A stretch of DNA of 64,000 nt from VAZQ01 sp963817135 (GCA_963817135.1 CAWFNG010000019.1:345786-409785), one strand, 5' to 3'. Positions 26,493 through 36,329 are shown, numbered from the stretch's first letter. The notes: generated from the sequence alone by a model not told the origin. A program made the numbers and translations.

Positions 26493-27416
26493 GTGCAGAT
26501 TTATCTTCCTATTGCCGACCTGCCGGTCAATGTCTTCGTCATCCTGATGATGGGACTGGCGGTCGGATTCATTTCCGGCATGTTCGGGATCGGCGGCGGC
26601 TTCCTGATGACGCCGCTGCTCATCTTTCTCGGGATCTCGCCTGCCGTGGCGGTCGCGAGCGTGACCGGACACATCGCCGCTTCTTCCATGTCCGGGGCGA
26701 TCAGCTATTGGCGCCGGCGCGCCATCGACGTCGCACTCGCCTTGATGCTGCTCGCCGGCGGAATTGTCGGTACTGCGTTCGGCGTGTGGCTGTTCACCTT
26801 CCTGCGCGGGATCGGGCAGCTCGATATCACAATCGGGATCTCCTACGTATTGCTGCTCGGCATTGTCGGCGGGTTGATGGTCGTGGAAAGCATCCGCGCC
26901 ATTCATCGCGCGCAACAGGGCAAGCCGGTGGAGCTGCGCCGGCCCGGCAGCCACATGTGGATTCATGGGCTCCCGTTTAAATTGCGCTTTAAGCGTTCGC
27001 GTATCTATGTCTCCGCCATTCCGGTTTGGACCATTGGATTCATCATCGGCTTCATCGGCGCGGTGATGGGGATCGGCGGGGGATTCCTGCTGGTGCCGAT
27101 GTTGATCTATCTCCTGCGGGTACCGACCGCGACCGTGATCGGGACTTCGATGGTGCTCACGCTCATCACCATGGCTTCAGCGACGGTGATGCACGCGGCA
27201 ACCAATCACCTCGTCGATGCGCTGCTGGCGCTCATTCTGATGGTGGGCGGGGTGATCGGCGCCCAGTTTGGCGCCCGTGCCGGCCAGAAAATGCGCGGCG
27301 AGCGTCTGCGGCTTCTGCTTGGGTTGCTCGTGCTGGCGGTGGGAATTCGCTTTGCCTTCAATCTCGCCTTGACGCCCGAGGATCTTTATTCACTGCGGCT
27401 CCTGGAAGGGGAGTGA
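26493..27416 (+). CDS. TauE/SafE-family anion exporter (sulfite exporter-like)
   Basis: A 307-residue membrane protein with eight predicted helices in two homologous halves, each starting with a glycine-rich loop: GFISGMFGIGGGFLMTPLL and GAVMGIGGGFLLVPML. That is the TauE/SafE signature; family members export sulfite, sulfoacetate or similar anions. The GTG at 26493 has GAGGA upstream. Its stop overlaps the next gene's start by one base, so the two are translationally coupled. About 250 bases upstream are non-coding with several small stem-loops. Confidence 0.9.
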   Translation: MQIYLPIADLPVNVFVILMMGLAVGFISGMFGIGGGFLMTPLLIFLGISPAVAVASVTGHIAASSMSGAISYWRRRAIDVALALMLLAGGIVGTAFGVWLFTFLRGIGQLDITIGISYVLLLGIVGGLMVVESIRAIHRAQQGKPVELRRPGSHMWIHGLPFKLRFKRSRIYVSAIPVWTIGFIIGFIGAVMGIGGGFLLVPMLIYLLRVPTATVIGTSMVLTLITMASATVMHAATNHLVDALLALILMVGGVIGAQFGARAGQKMRGERLRLLLGLLVLAVGIRFAFNLALTPEDLYSLRLLEGE

Positions 27417-28195
27417 TGAAAGCCCTGGTCTGGCTGGCTGTTGCGTTCGCGGCGGCTGCTCTCTGCGCTCGCTCGGCGAACGCCGAGCGCCTCGTCGTCT
27501 CCCTCTCCGATCATCGCGTGATGGTGACTTCGAATTTCGTCGGTGAGGAGCTGATTCTGTTCGGCGGCATCGAACAGGATCAGGCATCGCGCACCCGACG
27601 CGGCGGCTATGACATCGTTGCCACCGTGACCGGGCCACCGCAGACAATAGTGACGTTCCGCAAGGAACGCTGGCTGGGCATCTGGGTGAATGCCGATTCG
27701 CGCGTGTTCGAAGACGTGCCGGCTTTTCTCGCGGTGCTGTCCAATCGACCCCTTGACCAGATTACCGGCAGCGAAACGCTGCGACGCCTCCAACTTGGGC
27801 TTGAAAATGTCTCGCTGCCGCAGCGCGCAAGCGTGCAGATCGCGGAATCCGGCAGCGATGATCCGTTCCGACTTGCCTTCATCGATCTGCGGAAGGAGCA
27901 TGGGCTCTATAGCGCAGCCGCGAACGGCGTCACCTTTCTTGCCGCCACACTGTTCCGTGCCTCCATTGCGCTGCCGGCCGAGGTGCCGGTCGGGAGCTAT
28001 CAGGTGGATGTGCGGCTGTTCGCCGACGGCATGCAGATCGCGCGCGAGCAAGCGCCGTTCGAGGTCTACAAATCCGGTTTCGAGCAGGTCGTGACCACGG
28101 CGGCGCGCGAACATGGCGTGCTCTACGGGCTTGCCACCGCCATGATGGCGGTGGCAACCGGCTGGTTTGCCTCCGTCGTCTTCCGCCGCGATTGA
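27416..28195 (+). CDS. TIGR02186 / Alph_Pro_TM family membrane protein
   Basis: A 259-residue protein with a signal peptide (residues 1-22, ending SANA), a periplasmic domain opening ERLVVSLSDHRVMVTSNFVG and containing ELILFGGIE, and a C-terminal membrane helix (about 232-252). This alphaproteobacterial family is almost always encoded next to TauE/SafE, as here, and likely works with that exporter; the biochemical function is unknown. Start by ATG overlapping the previous stop (TGATG). Confidence 0.85.
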   Translation: MKALVWLAVAFAAAALCARSANAERLVVSLSDHRVMVTSNFVGEELILFGGIEQDQASRTRRGGYDIVATVTGPPQTIVTFRKERWLGIWVNADSRVFEDVPAFLAVLSNRPLDQITGSETLRRLQLGLENVSLPQRASVQIAESGSDDPFRLAFIDLRKEHGLYSAAANGVTFLAATLFRASIALPAEVPVGSYQVDVRLFADGMQIAREQAPFEVYKSGFEQVVTTAAREHGVLYGLATAMMAVATGWFASVVFRRD

Positions 28196-28208
28196 GCGGC
28201 GCGATCGC

Positions 28209-28280
28209 GTAGCCCGGATTTCGCTCTTTCGCGAAATTCAGTCAGGTCCGGATTGAACGAAGACGTTCAATCCGGGCTAC
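28209..28280. repeat. REP-like palindromes, family C, partly duplicated
   Basis: GTAGCCCGGATTTCGC with a partial return arm is followed by a second hairpin with the arms TCCGGATTGAAC and GTTCAATCCGGGCTAC. It lies between the converging TIGR02186 and pdeM genes, and the pdeM stop codon lies inside it. Confidence 0.8.
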
Positions 28281-28996
28281 GACAAACAGCGGGATGCCGG
28301 CAGCGCATACAAGCGCGTGTCACCCAAGAGATGCGCAGTGAAATCGAACCCGCCGAACACGTCGGCAAAGGCGCCATGGCGTACACTGAGGCCGCCCGCA
28401 TAAGCGCCGAACGCCGGCATCACCAGACGCTCGCCGTCGCTTGCGAAACAACGCCGGGCGAGCCTCCGTCCTGCTGCGCTTATCCGCGCAACCGGGTGCA
28501 GATGACCGGCAATCTCGCCCGGCGTGCCGGTGGGCGCATGGCGAAAGATGAGGGCGCCAATGCCCAGCGCCGCATCGAAGCTGCCGCCCATATCCTGCGC
28601 AGGCTGCGGATCGTGATTGCCGGCGATCCAAATCCAGTCGCGCCCGCGCTGCAGCGAGGCAAGCTCGGCGCGCTCGTCCGCCCCCATACGCTCAGCACCG
28701 CCGGCATCGTGAAAGCTGTCGCCGAGCGCGATCACTGCGCGCGGCGCATAGCGCGCCATGAGCACGCCGACGCGAGCAAGCGTTGCAGCAGTGTCATAGG
28801 GCGGCAGCAGCACGCCGCGCGCGGCGAAGCTTGTGCCTTTCTCGAAATGAAGGTCCGCCAGCACAAGGAGCTTTTCTGCCGGCCAGTAGAGAGCACCATC
28901 ACAATCGGCCACTACTGCGACGCCGGCGATTGCGATTTCCGCCCCATTGCCGGCGGGGTGAGCGCCAGTGCTCCGATTCCGAAGTTCGTCAAACAT
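28277..28996 (-). CDS. pdeM: Ligase-associated DNA repair endonuclease PdeM (metallophosphoesterase)
   Basis: A 239-residue calcineurin-like phosphoesterase of the ligase-associated cluster. Metal motifs are visible: VLADLHFEKG, ALGDSFHD, IAGNHD and a late GHLHP. In related four-gene clusters this protein is a manganese-dependent nuclease working with the Lhr-type helicase, exonuclease and ligase. Native homologous sequence appears to begin about IAIAGVAVVADCDGALYW. The only in-frame ATG before that (28996) lies in the loop of repeat hairpin A, so about 18 N-terminal residues seem repeat-encoded. The stop lies in a family C repeat. Confidence 0.88.
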   Translation of the reverse strand: MFDELRNRSTGAHPAGNGAEIAIAGVAVVADCDGALYWPAEKLLVLADLHFEKGTSFAARGVLLPPYDTAATLARVGVLMARYAPRAVIALGDSFHDAGGAERMGADERAELASLQRGRDWIWIAGNHDPQPAQDMGGSFDAALGIGALIFRHAPTGTPGEIAGHLHPVARISAAGRRLARRCFASDGERLVMPAFGAYAGGLSVRHGAFADVFGGFDFTAHLLGDTRLYALPASRCLS

Positions 28997-29131
28997 TGCC
29001 GCTCGCTCTGATACGAACTTCGGAATCAACGGAGCACTAGCAACATTATGATTCTAGTGCGGTTTTTGAATTTGAAATTCCTAAACGAGCTTGCGGCCAT
29101 TATGATAGGAATTTCAAATTCACCGCACTAG
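28967..29131. repeat. Composite palindromic element (A-spacer-B) between helicase and pdeM
   Basis: Hairpin A variant (28967-29040; GTGCTCCGATTCCGAAG against its complement), a short spacer, and hairpin B (29054-29131). The arms carry paired changes relative to other copies (GTGGTCC/GGACCAC becomes GTGCTCC/GGAGCAC), so base pairing is preserved. The element abuts the helicase stop. Confidence 0.93.
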
Positions 29132-31676
29132 TCACGCCATGGCCTCTTGCACGAGTCTGGCCTCCGCTTGCGCCAGCAGCTCTTCGGATGCTTCGCCGTG
29201 CACTGATTCGCGGCCGATTTCCAGCATTACGGGCACGGCCAGCGGCGAAACGCGATCGAGCCGCTTGTGAACGATTCGTCCCTTCACCCGCGCGAGCAAT
29301 TCCCCGACCCGGCGGATGTCAAGTAACCCGGTTGCCGCATCGGCCCGCGCCGCACGCAGCAGAATGTGCTCGGGCTGATGGCGGCGCAGCACGTCATAAA
29401 CGAGGTCGGTCGAGATGGTCACCTCGCGGCGGGATTTTTCCTTGCCCGGAAAACGGCGCTCGATAAGCCCGGCAATGATCGCGCAGCTTCGAAAGGTGCG
29501 TTTCATCAGCGCCAATTCCGCAAGCCAGGCTTCGAGGTCGTCGCCGAGCATGTCCTCGTCGAACAATTGCGCGAGCGAAAGCTCGCCGCGCTCCACGCTC
29601 GCCCCCACGTCCCCCAAGCCCGAGACCGCCAGCGCATATTCATTGGCAACGAAGCCGAGCGGGCGCAGCCGCGCCCGTTCGAGCCGGCGCGTGAGCAGCA
29701 TGCCGAGCGTCTGGTGGGCAAGCCGCCCCTCGAACGGGTAGCAGACGAGGTAATGCCGGTCGCCGCGGGGAAAGGTTTCCACCAGCAGCTGCCGCGGCGA
29801 CGGGATGAGCGAGCGCAGTTCCTGGATTTCCAGCCAATCGCGCACCTGCGGCGGCAACGGCCGCCACTCGCTGCGATCGAAGATGATGTTGCGCACGCGC
29901 TCGGCGAGATAGGTGGAAAGCGGAAACTTGCCGCCCTCGTAGGAGGGGACCTTGGGGTCTTCCGCCGACGCCCGCGACACATAGACTTCATCCTCGACCA
30001 GGGCCTCGTAACGCAGGACCTCTCCGGCGAACACGAAAGTATCGCCGGGAACCAGCGTCTCGATGAAATATTCCTCCACTTCGCCGAGGAGCCGCCCGCT
30101 GCGTGCAATCATCTTGGAGGCACGCGAACGCACCAGGCGCACCTTGAGCATATCGGCCTCGACGATGGTGCCGACATTCATGCGATAGCGCTGGGTAATC
30201 ATGGGGTGGCTTACCCGCCAGCGAGCGTCCTTGCCCTGCTTGATCTTGGCAAACCGCTCGTAGGCCTTGAGCGCATAACCGCCGGTTGCGACGAAATCGA
30301 GCACCGCATCGAAATCAGCGCGGGGAAGGCTCGCATATGGGGCGGCGCTCCTCACCTCGGCGAAAAGTTCATCGGCGAGAAAAGGCTCCCCGCATGCGCA
30401 GCCGAGAACATGCTGCGCGAGCACGTCGAGGCCGCCAATGCGGGCCGCAGGAGTGTCCTGCGCATCATCCGCGATCGCCTGCAGCGCGGCGCTGCATTCC
30501 AGGACTTCAAAGCGGTTGGCAGGAATGAGAACGCCTTTCGAGGGCTCGTCCATGCGGTGATTGGCCCGGCCAATGCGCTGCAGCAGGCGGGACGCGCCCT
30601 TCGGCGCCCCGACATTGATGACGAGATCGATGTCTCCCCAATCGATGCCGAGATCGAGGGATGACGTGCAGACCACGGCGCGCAGCCGGCCGCCGGCCAT
30701 TGCCGCCTCCACCTTGCGGCGCTGCGCGACATCAAGCGAGCCATGATGCAGCGCGATCGCCAGCGCGTCTTCGTTCATGCGCCAGAGCTCCTGAAAAATG
30801 CTTTCGGCTTGACTGCGGGTGTTGACGAAGACGAGCGTCATTTTGTGACGTTTGAGGAGATCGTACACTTCGGCAAGCGCGTGCCGCGCCGAGTGCCCGG
30901 CCCACGGCAATCGCTGCGCGCTGTCGAGCACGCGAATATCAGGAGCGGCACCTGTCCGAGCGAGAACGAGGTCGGCGAGCGCAGGCTCGCTCTGCGGCAC
31001 GAGGTATCGGCGCAATTCATCGGGATCGGCGACGGTTGCGGAAAGTCCGACGCTGGTGAGATCGGGCGCGAGCGCGAACAGCCGGGCAAGCCCAAGCGCC
31101 AGGAGATCGCCGCGCTTGCTGACGACAAGCGCGTGCAGCTCGTCCAGCACCACCCGCTTGAGGGATCCGAACAGATAGGGCGCGTCAGGTGAGGCCAGGA
31201 TCAGCGCCAATTGCTCGGGCGTAGTCAATAGAATTCTGCGGCGGATCCCGCCGCTGGCGCTGGCGCTTCGATGCGGGCGTGTCGCCGGTGCGGGTCTCGA
31301 TCCGGATCGGCAGTCCCATCTCGGCAACCGGCTGTTCGAGGTTGCGCGCAATGTCGACGGCGAGCGCCTTGAGCGGCGAGATGTAGAGGGTATGCAGCCC
31401 GCCCTCCCGCCGGATCACTCGTCCAGCCGACATGAGCTTGCCGGTGCTCGATCCTTTCCGCGCCCTGTCCGCCGCGGACGGTGCGGCGCTCAGCTCGACC
31501 AGCGACGGCAAGAACCCCGCCAGTGTCTTGCCCCCTCCGGTGGGCGCGATGAGAAGAACCGAGCGGCCAGCGCGGGCTTTTTGCAGGAGTTCCAGCTGAT
31601 GCCGGCGCGGCACCCAGCCGCGATCGGCAAACCAGCGCGAGAATTTTTCCGGCAGCAGAAGAGTCGTGTCTTGCAT
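29132..31676 (-). pseudogene. Ligase-associated Lhr-type DEXH helicase, interrupted by one frameshift
   Basis: Together the two frames encode a large SF2 helicase of about 845 residues. The first frame (31676 to about 31235) has the Q-like start PRRHQLELLQKARAG, Walker A IAPTGGGKTLAGF and ISPLKALAVD. The second frame resumes ILLTTPEQLALILAS, then VVLDELHALV (DEXH box), SATVADPDEL and the C-terminal Lhr-core. The frames swap at about 31230-31245, where RRDPP should run straight into ILLTTPE; one extra base (probably an A in GCAGAATTC) explains it. Both parts are otherwise well preserved, so recent mutation or assembly error are equally possible. It heads an operon with pdeM. Confidence 0.85.
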
Positions 31677-31756
31677 GAAGGAAAGCCATGCGCGGTGGCG
31701 GGTGATGATCGATGCGAGGTTTCCGTGCCGCGGCCGAATGACTATCTGACGAAGCG

Positions 31757-32797
31757 ATGCAGCCCGAAGACATTATCGTGCCGAGCCGCAATGGTATTTG
31801 CTGCAAGCTCGGCGGCTTTTATATCGACCCGACCCGGCCGGTCGACAAGGCGGTGATCACGCATGCCCACTCCGACCATGCGCGCGCCGGCCACGGCGCA
31901 GTCCTTGCCACGCAAGAGACGCTCGATCTCATGCGCTTGCGCTACGGCGAGAATTTCGCCGGCGCGATCCAGGCGATCGGCTACGGCGAAAGCGTAAGCC
32001 TGGATGGCGCGAAGGTGACGTTTCATCCTGCCGGCCATGTGCTTGGCTCGGCACAGATCGCTGTCGAGGCAAACGGCCTGCGGGTCGTCGCCTCCGGCGA
32101 TTACAAGAATATTGCGGATCCGACATGCCTCCCGTTCGAGCCGATTGCCTGTGACGTGTTCATCACCGAAGCGACATTCGCCCTGCCGGTCTTCCGGCAC
32201 GGCAATCCCGATGCAGAGATCGCCAAGCTTCTGCATTCAGTCGCGCTGTTTCCGGATCGCGCGCATCTCGTCGGTGCATACTCGCTCGGCAAAGCGCAAC
32301 GCGTGATCGCGCTCCTTCGCAGGGCCGGGCATGACCGGCCGATCTATCTGCATGGCGCAATGGAGAAGTTCACGCGCTATTACGAAAGGCGCGGCATTGC
32401 GCTCGGCGAGATCAGGCTTGCCCGCGATGCCGACAAGGCGGCGCTTGCGGGGGCCATCACGCTCTGCCCGCCTGCAAGCCTCAAAGAAGTGTGGTCGCGG
32501 CGCTTTCCCGATCCGGTCACGTGCTTTGCCTCGGGATGGATGCGCGTGCGCGCGCGTGCACGCCAGCATCTGGTCGAGTTGCCGCTGGTGATCTCCGACC
32601 ATGCCGACTGGCAGGGCCTCACCGGTGCGGTTGTGGCGACCGGCGCCGCGGAAATCTGGGTTACCCATGGCCAGGAAGATGCGCTGGTGCATTGGAGCGT
32701 CAGCCGTGGTTTGCGCGCGCGGCCGCTGGAAATCGTCGGTTATGGCGACGAAGACGAAGCCGCGACGGAAACCGATGATCGAGGCGCGGGCGCATGA
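31757..32797 (+). CDS. Ligase-associated DNA exonuclease (metallo-beta-lactamase fold)
   Basis: A 346-residue nuclease of the beta-CASP/metallo-beta-lactamase type found in the ligase-associated repair cluster. The metal motif THAHSDHARAGH (HxHxDH) is at residues 35-46, with HPAGHVLGSAQI (His) and DYKNI (Asp) following, and SDHADW near the C-terminus. Related proteins trim DNA ends before ligation. The gene is divergent from the helicase (80 bases between starts) and overlaps the ligase gene by four bases (ATGA), implying coupled translation. Confidence 0.92.
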   Translation: MQPEDIIVPSRNGICCKLGGFYIDPTRPVDKAVITHAHSDHARAGHGAVLATQETLDLMRLRYGENFAGAIQAIGYGESVSLDGAKVTFHPAGHVLGSAQIAVEANGLRVVASGDYKNIADPTCLPFEPIACDVFITEATFALPVFRHGNPDAEIAKLLHSVALFPDRAHLVGAYSLGKAQRVIALLRRAGHDRPIYLHGAMEKFTRYYERRGIALGEIRLARDADKAALAGAITLCPPASLKEVWSRRFPDPVTCFASGWMRVRARARQHLVELPLVISDHADWQGLTGAVVATGAAEIWVTHGQEDALVHWSVSRGLRARPLEIVGYGDEDEAATETDDRGAGA

Positions 32798-34473
32798 TGC
32801 GGTTCGCCGAATTGCTCGACCGGCTCTCCTACGAGCCCGGCCGCAACAACAAGCTCCGGCTGATGACGGAATACTTTCGCGATACGCGCGATCCCGAACG
32901 CGGGTGGGCGCTCGCGGCGCTCACCGGTGCGCTGTCCTTCCAGCACGCCAAGCCTGGGCTTATCCGGGCACTGATTGCCGAGCGCACCGACCCCGTCTTG
33001 TTTGAATTGTCGCATGACTATGTGGGCGATCTTTCCGAAACCGTGGCGCTGATGTGGCCGGGACCGCACGATGCCCAGCGACAGCGCCCGCCAACGCTGA
33101 CCGAAGTCGTGACGGCGCTCTCTTCGCTCGGAAAAGCCGCCTTGCCGGGGCAACTGGCGCGCTGGCTCGATCAGCTCGATGAAACCGGCCGCTGGGCGCT
33201 CCTCAAGCTTGTCACGGGCGAACTCCGCATTGGCGTTTCCGCCCGGCTGGCGAAGACTGCGGCCGCAGCGCTCGGCGACAAAGAGGTCGATGAAATCGAG
33301 TTGATCTGGCCCGGCTTGCGACCGCCTTATCTTGATCTGTTCGCCTGGCTCGAAGGCCGCGCCGACAAGCCCATCAGCGGCGACCCTGCGCCATTCCGCC
33401 CGGCAATGCTCGCCCATGCGCTCGAGGAAGGCGATCTTGGCACACTCGATGCGCGAGATTTCACGGGCGAATGGAAATGGGACGGCATCCGCGTGCAGGC
33501 CGTTGCCGGGATCGATGCGCAGGGAAAACTGATCGCCCGGCTCTATTCGCGCACCGGCGAAGATATTTCCAAGAGCTTTCCCGATCTCGTTGCAGCATTG
33601 CGGCTGCCGGCTGCCATCGATGGCGAGTTGCTCGTCGTGCGGCAGGGCCGAGTGGAGAGCTTCAATGTGCTGCAGCAGCGCCTCAATCGAAAAAGCGTCA
33701 ATGCCAAGCTGTTGGCGGAATTTCCCGCCCATCTGCGCGCCTACGACCTTCTCCTCGATGGCGACGAGGATTTGCGCGGGTTTCCCTTCGCAACGCGCCG
33801 CGCGCGCCTTGAAGATTTTGTCGCGCGGCTGAACGCCCCGCGCATCGATCTCTCTCCATTGGTAGCGTTTTCCAACTGGCAGGAGCTCAACGCCGCGCGG
33901 GCAAACCCCGCCGCCGCGGGGGCCGGCGTCGATGCGGAAGCGGTGGAAGGCATCATGCTCAAGCGCCGCGACGCCGCCTATGTACCGGGCCGGCCGAAAG
34001 GGCCGTGGTGGAAATGGAAGCGCGACCCATTCGTGGTCGATGCCGTGCTCATGTATGCGCAACGCGGACACGGCAAACGTTCGTCCTATTATTCCGATTA
34101 CACATTCGGAGTTTGGACGAGCGCCGCGGAAGGCGACGTCCTGGTCCCGGTCGGCAAGGCTTATTTCGGTTTCACCGACGAGGAGCTTGTTGCCATCGAC
34201 CGCTTCGTTCGCCGCAACACCGTGGAGCGGTTCGGTCCGGTGCGCGAAGTGGTGCACGCGCCCGATCAAGGTCTGGTGCTTGAAGTCGCTTTCGAAGGCC
34301 TGCAGCGATCCTCGCGCCACCGTTCGGGGCTCGCCATGCGGTTTCCCCGCATCAGCCGGCTGCGTTGGGACAAGCCGCCCGGCGAAGCCGATCGGCTGGA
34401 GACGCTCGAGCGCATGCTGCAAAAAATCGAGGACGGCCGCGCTGGGGCAGCAGCATCTAGACGGGCGGTGTGA
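32794..34473 (+). CDS. ATP-dependent DNA ligase of the ligase-associated repair cluster
   Basis: A 559-residue ligase that seals nicks using ATP. Order: N-terminal DNA-binding domain (residues 1-200), nucleotidyltransferase domain with the adenylated lysine in GEWKWDGIRVQ near residue 228, motif III-IV segments (AIDGELLV; FPFATRRARLEDF), motif V EGIMLKRRDA, and a C-terminal OB domain containing WWKWKRDPF. It has the length and order of the bacterial LigB/LigC-type enzyme encoded with Exo, Lhr-core and the metallophosphoesterase. Complete. Confidence 0.94.
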   Translation: MMRFAELLDRLSYEPGRNNKLRLMTEYFRDTRDPERGWALAALTGALSFQHAKPGLIRALIAERTDPVLFELSHDYVGDLSETVALMWPGPHDAQRQRPPTLTEVVTALSSLGKAALPGQLARWLDQLDETGRWALLKLVTGELRIGVSARLAKTAAAALGDKEVDEIELIWPGLRPPYLDLFAWLEGRADKPISGDPAPFRPAMLAHALEEGDLGTLDARDFTGEWKWDGIRVQAVAGIDAQGKLIARLYSRTGEDISKSFPDLVAALRLPAAIDGELLVVRQGRVESFNVLQQRLNRKSVNAKLLAEFPAHLRAYDLLLDGDEDLRGFPFATRRARLEDFVARLNAPRIDLSPLVAFSNWQELNAARANPAAAGAGVDAEAVEGIMLKRRDAAYVPGRPKGPWWKWKRDPFVVDAVLMYAQRGHGKRSSYYSDYTFGVWTSAAEGDVLVPVGKAYFGFTDEELVAIDRFVRRNTVERFGPVREVVHAPDQGLVLEVAFEGLQRSSRHRSGLAMRFPRISRLRWDKPPGEADRLETLERMLQKIEDGRAGAAASRRAV

Positions 34474-34484
34474 TAAGAAATGCC

Positions 34485-34811
34485 ATGAGCATGTCTACGG
34501 AACGACCGACCATCGAGGACAAGACCGAGCGAACCGGCCCGCCCGGCATGCTGACCCGCTTCTTCGGCGGGCCGCCGCTGTCGGTCATTTTCCGCCTGAT
34601 CCTGCTTTCGGTCCTGATCGGGCTCATTCTGGAAGTGATGGGGCTCGATCCCTGGAATATTTTTGACAGCCTGCGCCGGCTGATCCTGCGCATCTGGGAC
34701 ATGGGCTTCGACGCGATCCGCTGGCTGTGGCGCTATCTTCTCCTTGGCGCCGCCGTGGTCGTGCCGGTCTGGTTGATCCTTCGCCTCACCCGCATGGCCC
34801 GCGGGCGGTGA
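34485..34811 (+). CDS. Small membrane protein, DUF6460-like
   Basis: A 108-residue protein with a polar N-terminus (about 25 residues), the motif LTRFFGGPPLSVIFRLIL, and two membrane segments (about residues 35-55 and 83-103). The shape resembles the rhizobial DUF6460 family; function unknown. It starts 12 bases after the ligase gene, so it may be co-transcribed with it. I chose ATG 34485 over an earlier in-frame start at 34470 inside the ligase end. Confidence 0.65.
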   Translation: MSMSTERPTIEDKTERTGPPGMLTRFFGGPPLSVIFRLILLSVLIGLILEVMGLDPWNIFDSLRRLILRIWDMGFDAIRWLWRYLLLGAAVVVPVWLILRLTRMARGR

Positions 34812-34820
34812 AGCCTTCTT

Positions 34821-35915
34821 TCACGTAGGCCAGGGTTCGGCCGTCAGTGCGGCCGCTTCGCTGCCAATGAGCGTATCGATGCTGCCGTGCCCGCCGTGCG
34901 CAAGTTCGTTCGACAATTCGGATTTCATATCGGTGACAAGCCGCAGGCCCTTAAATACCAGCGCCGAGTAGAGCTGGATCAAACGGGCGCCCGCACGCAG
35001 CTTGGCAACCGCCGCCGCACCGGAATCGATTCCGCCGCTGCCGATGAGCGGGAATGCCCCCTCCACCCGAATATAGGTTTCCGCCAGCATGCGGGTCGCA
35101 AGCTTGAACAGCGGACGGCCGGAAAAGCCGCCCGCTTCGCGCGCGATCGCAGTATCGCGCAGGCCAGCCGGCCGTTGCACCGTGGTGTTGGCGACAATCA
35201 CGCCGTCAATGCGGTGGCGGCGTGCTGCAATAATAATGTCGTCGAGCTCGGCAAGCGTGAGGTCCGGCGCGATCTTGATCAGCACCGGCGTGGTTGCCGC
35301 GTTTCCGGGAAGCCGCGCGCGCGCTTCGAGGAGCCGCGCAAGGAGATCATCGAACGTCTTGGCTTCCTGCAATCCGCGCAATCCCGGCGTATTGGGCGAA
35401 GAGATATTCACCGTCAGATAGCTCGCCAGCGGGGCAAATATTTCGATCATCCGCACATAATCGACGATGCGGTCGGCGCTGTCCTTGTTGGCGCCGACAT
35501 TGACGCCGACAATGCCCGACCTCCCGGCGCGGCCGGTGAGCCGTGCGCGCACCGCATCGGCCCCCTCGCTGTTGAAGCCGAGCCGGTTGATCACGGCGTG
35601 ATCGCGCGGCAGCCGAAACACGCGCGGCCGCGGATTGCCGAACTGCGGCCTGGGCGTGACGGTGCCCACTTCAACAAAACCGAAGCCAAGCCGCAGCAGC
35701 GCATCGGGTACTTCGGCGTGCTTGTCGAAACCGGCGGACATCCCGACCGGGTTGGGAAAAACCAGCCCGAATGCATGGACGCAAAGGCGAGGATCGTCCG
35801 GCACAGGCGTGCCGAGCTGCGGGAATTTCAGCGCGGCAACCGCAATGCGATGCGCATCCTCGGCGTCGAGCATGTGCAGGAGAGGACGCAGCAGCGATTC
35901 GAGCGAAGCGATCAC
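34821..35915 (-). CDS. pyrD: Dihydroorotate dehydrogenase (quinone), class 2
   Basis: Oxidises dihydroorotate to orotate in pyrimidine synthesis, passing electrons to membrane quinone. The 364-residue flavoenzyme has the class 2 N-terminal helices (residues 1-40, LHMLDAEDAHRIAVAALKF), the FMN loops FPNPVGMSAGFDKHAEV and NISSPNTPGLRGLQ with the catalytic Ser region, VIVANTTVQRP, and the phosphate-binding LIGSGGIDSG. It overlaps the following DUF952 gene by four bases on the minus strand and probably shares its transcript. Confidence 0.96.
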   Translation of the reverse strand: MIASLESLLRPLLHMLDAEDAHRIAVAALKFPQLGTPVPDDPRLCVHAFGLVFPNPVGMSAGFDKHAEVPDALLRLGFGFVEVGTVTPRPQFGNPRPRVFRLPRDHAVINRLGFNSEGADAVRARLTGRAGRSGIVGVNVGANKDSADRIVDYVRMIEIFAPLASYLTVNISSPNTPGLRGLQEAKTFDDLLARLLEARARLPGNAATTPVLIKIAPDLTLAELDDIIIAARRHRIDGVIVANTTVQRPAGLRDTAIAREAGGFSGRPLFKLATRMLAETYIRVEGAFPLIGSGGIDSGAAAVAKLRAGARLIQLYSALVFKGLRLVTDMKSELSNELAHGGHGSIDTLIGSEAAALTAEPWPT

Positions 35916-36271
35916 GCGGTCAACTCCGGAAAAACATGCTGCCCATCCGCGCCGAGAGGCAGCGGCCTCGCCCAGCGCACGGCCGCAACGGGCAACACGC
36001 CATGGAGGTGCGGAAACAGGTCGCCGCCGCGCGACGGCTCCCAGCGCAACGCGCCGCCGAGCGCATCGGCATCGACTGCAAGCAGGACGAGATCGGCGGC
36101 ACCGGCAAAATGCCGGGCCGCGGTTTCGCGGACCTGCGCAGCGCTCGAGAAGTGGATGAAGCCGTCATGCCGATCGACCTCGGCACCGTGCAGGGCACCG
36201 GCGCGCTCCGCCTCGCGCCACATCGCCTCGCTGCAAATCTTGTAGATCGTCTTTGAAATGCGCGCCGTCAT
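35912..36271 (-). CDS. DUF952 family protein
   Basis: A 119-residue cytoplasmic protein matching DUF952: TIYKICSEAMWREAERAG, then DGFIHFSSAAQVRETAARHF and a closing LPVAAVRWARPLPLG. Its biochemical role is unknown; it commonly sits just upstream of pyrD in Rhizobiales, as here with a four-base overlap. The ATG at 36271 is preferred to the in-frame TTG at 36280. Confidence 0.88.
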   Translation of the reverse strand: MTARISKTIYKICSEAMWREAERAGALHGAEVDRHDGFIHFSSAAQVRETAARHFAGAADLVLLAVDADALGGALRWEPSRGGDLFPHLHGVLPVAAVRWARPLPLGADGQHVFPELTA

Positions 36272-36329
36272 GTTGGTCAATCAAAACCTGGCATCGTAGC
36301 CTCGCATGAAGCGCAGCGCATTGCGGGAC

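Noticed and set aside
32740..34422. 560-codon minus-strand open frame
   Set aside because: Lies entirely opposite the DNA ligase, which has all ligase motifs; the product is low-complexity and unlike any family.
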